Below, piece by piece: positions 63,491-64,000 of a stretch of DNA of 64,000 nt. Under the pieces are notes generated by a model. It worked only from the letters and a program-made list of their open reading frames with translations, searched no databases and was not told the DNA's origin. The stretch covers positions 558,001 to 622,000 of the forward strand of contig NZ_JAHKPN010000011.1 in the NCBI RefSeq assembly GCF_018860545.1, written 5' to 3'. Source of the DNA: Winogradskyella psychrotolerans (lineage in GTDB: Bacteria > Bacteroidota > Bacteroidia > Flavobacteriales > Flavobacteriaceae). Made by a program: the position numbers and the translations under genes. Within the stretch, counting starts at the first letter, position 1. Each line of letters begins with the position of its first letter.

Positions 63491-64000
63491 ATGTTAAAGC
63501 AATTCTTTATCCTTTGCTCTGGCGCTGACACCGACATTTTAAACGACTGCTCCATTGGTGAGCAGAACAAATATGCTGGTATTGGAGCTACCGTTTTCTT
63601 TACCGCTGTTATGGCAACCATTGCAGCCAGTTATGCGCTTTTTACCGTATTTGACAATCTCTATGCTTCAATTTTCTTTGGACTCATTTGGGGTTTACTC
63701 ATTTTTAATTTAGACCGCTATATTGTTTCAACGATTAAAAAGCGTGACAATATTTTAGATGAAATCCTTCAAGCGACTCCACGACTTTTTTTAGCACTTA
63801 TTATTGCTGTCGTCATTTCAAAACCATTAGAATTAAAGATTTTTGAAAAAGAAATCAATCAAGTTTTATTGGAACAAAAAAATGATTTAACCTTAGCGAA
63901 CCAGAATCAAATCGCTGAACAATTTAGTCCAAAAATTGCTGCGCTTGACAATGAAATTTCAGGCTTAAATGCTCAAGTTGATGCCAAAGAAGCGGAAGTC
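63491..64000 (+). CDS. DUF4407 family membrane protein, 5' part
   Basis: 170 residues visible; the frame runs off the right edge. N-terminus MLKQFFILCSGADTDIL, then hydrophobic segments (GATVFFTAVMATIAASYALF, IFFGLIWGLLIFNLDRYIV, ATPRLFLALIIAVVISKPLEL) and the start of a charged coiled-coil. This matches DUF4407, a family of unknown function. Start chosen at the only ATG near the conserved beginning. Confidence 0.87.
   Translation, partial: MLKQFFILCSGADTDILNDCSIGEQNKYAGIGATVFFTAVMATIAASYALFTVFDNLYASIFFGLIWGLLIFNLDRYIVSTIKKRDNILDEILQATPRLFLALIIAVVISKPLELKIFEKEINQVLLEQKNDLTLANQNQIAEQFSPKIAALDNEISGLNAQVDAKEAEV

Overview
The window looks like a chromosomal segment of a Flavobacteriaceae bacterium (Bacteroidota), of the Winogradskyella, Olleya or Psychroserpens kind. 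The genus is an inference. The supporting signs are: AT-rich DNA; no obvious Shine-Dalgarno sequences; several Bacteroidota-type promoters with a TAnnTTTG -7 box; a SusC/SusD/SusE set; a type IX secretion C-terminal domain on an amylase; a mevalonate pathway; and a tRNA gene without an encoded CCA end.

Layout. Positions 1-5.4 kb (minus strand) hold a polyamine cluster: arginine decarboxylase, agmatinase, a deoxyhypusine-synthase-like enzyme and a GNAT-nitrilase fusion that runs off the left edge. A 50-codon ORF and a hairpin sit in the decarboxylase leader. Positions 5.8-10.9 kb (minus) hold a small lipoprotein, an RsuA/RluB-type pseudouridine synthase that lacks the expected catalytic Asp, and an isoprenoid group (UbiA prenyltransferase, mevalonate kinase, diphosphomevalonate decarboxylase) behind a DUF1697 gene. 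Positions 11-16.8 kb hold a hybrid histidine kinase, a BaiN/YhiN-type flavoprotein, a lipoprotein and a DUF2254 membrane protein. Positions 16.9-22.9 kb (minus) are a thiol/redox operon: SelO, flavodoxin-like reductase, DUF427, hydrolase-OsmC fusion, EgtB and EgtD (ergothioneine).

Positions 23.1-49.5 kb are one large maltose/starch utilisation locus. On the minus strand lie an MFS transporter, beta-phosphoglucomutase, a GH65 phosphorylase, GH13, an esterase-like protein, GH31, GH13, GH13 and GH97, with a LacI regulator upstream. On the plus strand lie SusC, SusD, SusE and a type IX secreted GH13 amylase. The likely flow is: surface amylase cuts starch, SusCDE imports oligosaccharides, periplasmic glucosidases trim them, MFS imports maltose, and GH65 plus PgmB feed glucose-6-phosphate to glycolysis. 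LacI-type operator, promoter and repeat elements lie between the two arms. Short palindromes fill most of the larger gaps of the minus-strand arm.

Positions 50.3-57.5 kb (plus) are a three-gene unit: an HD phosphohydrolase fused to a PycTM-like membrane domain, a GAF-like protein, and a lipoprotein combining metallophosphatase, a kinase-like segment and an Omp85-type barrel. This is the best candidate for an undescribed system. After it come tRNA-Leu(UAG), an M20 dipeptidase, a palindromic repeat, a BlaI/M56-peptidase pair whose two BlaI boxes sit on the promoter elements, and the start of a DUF4407 gene cut by the right edge. No IS element, prophage, CRISPR array or rRNA was seen.
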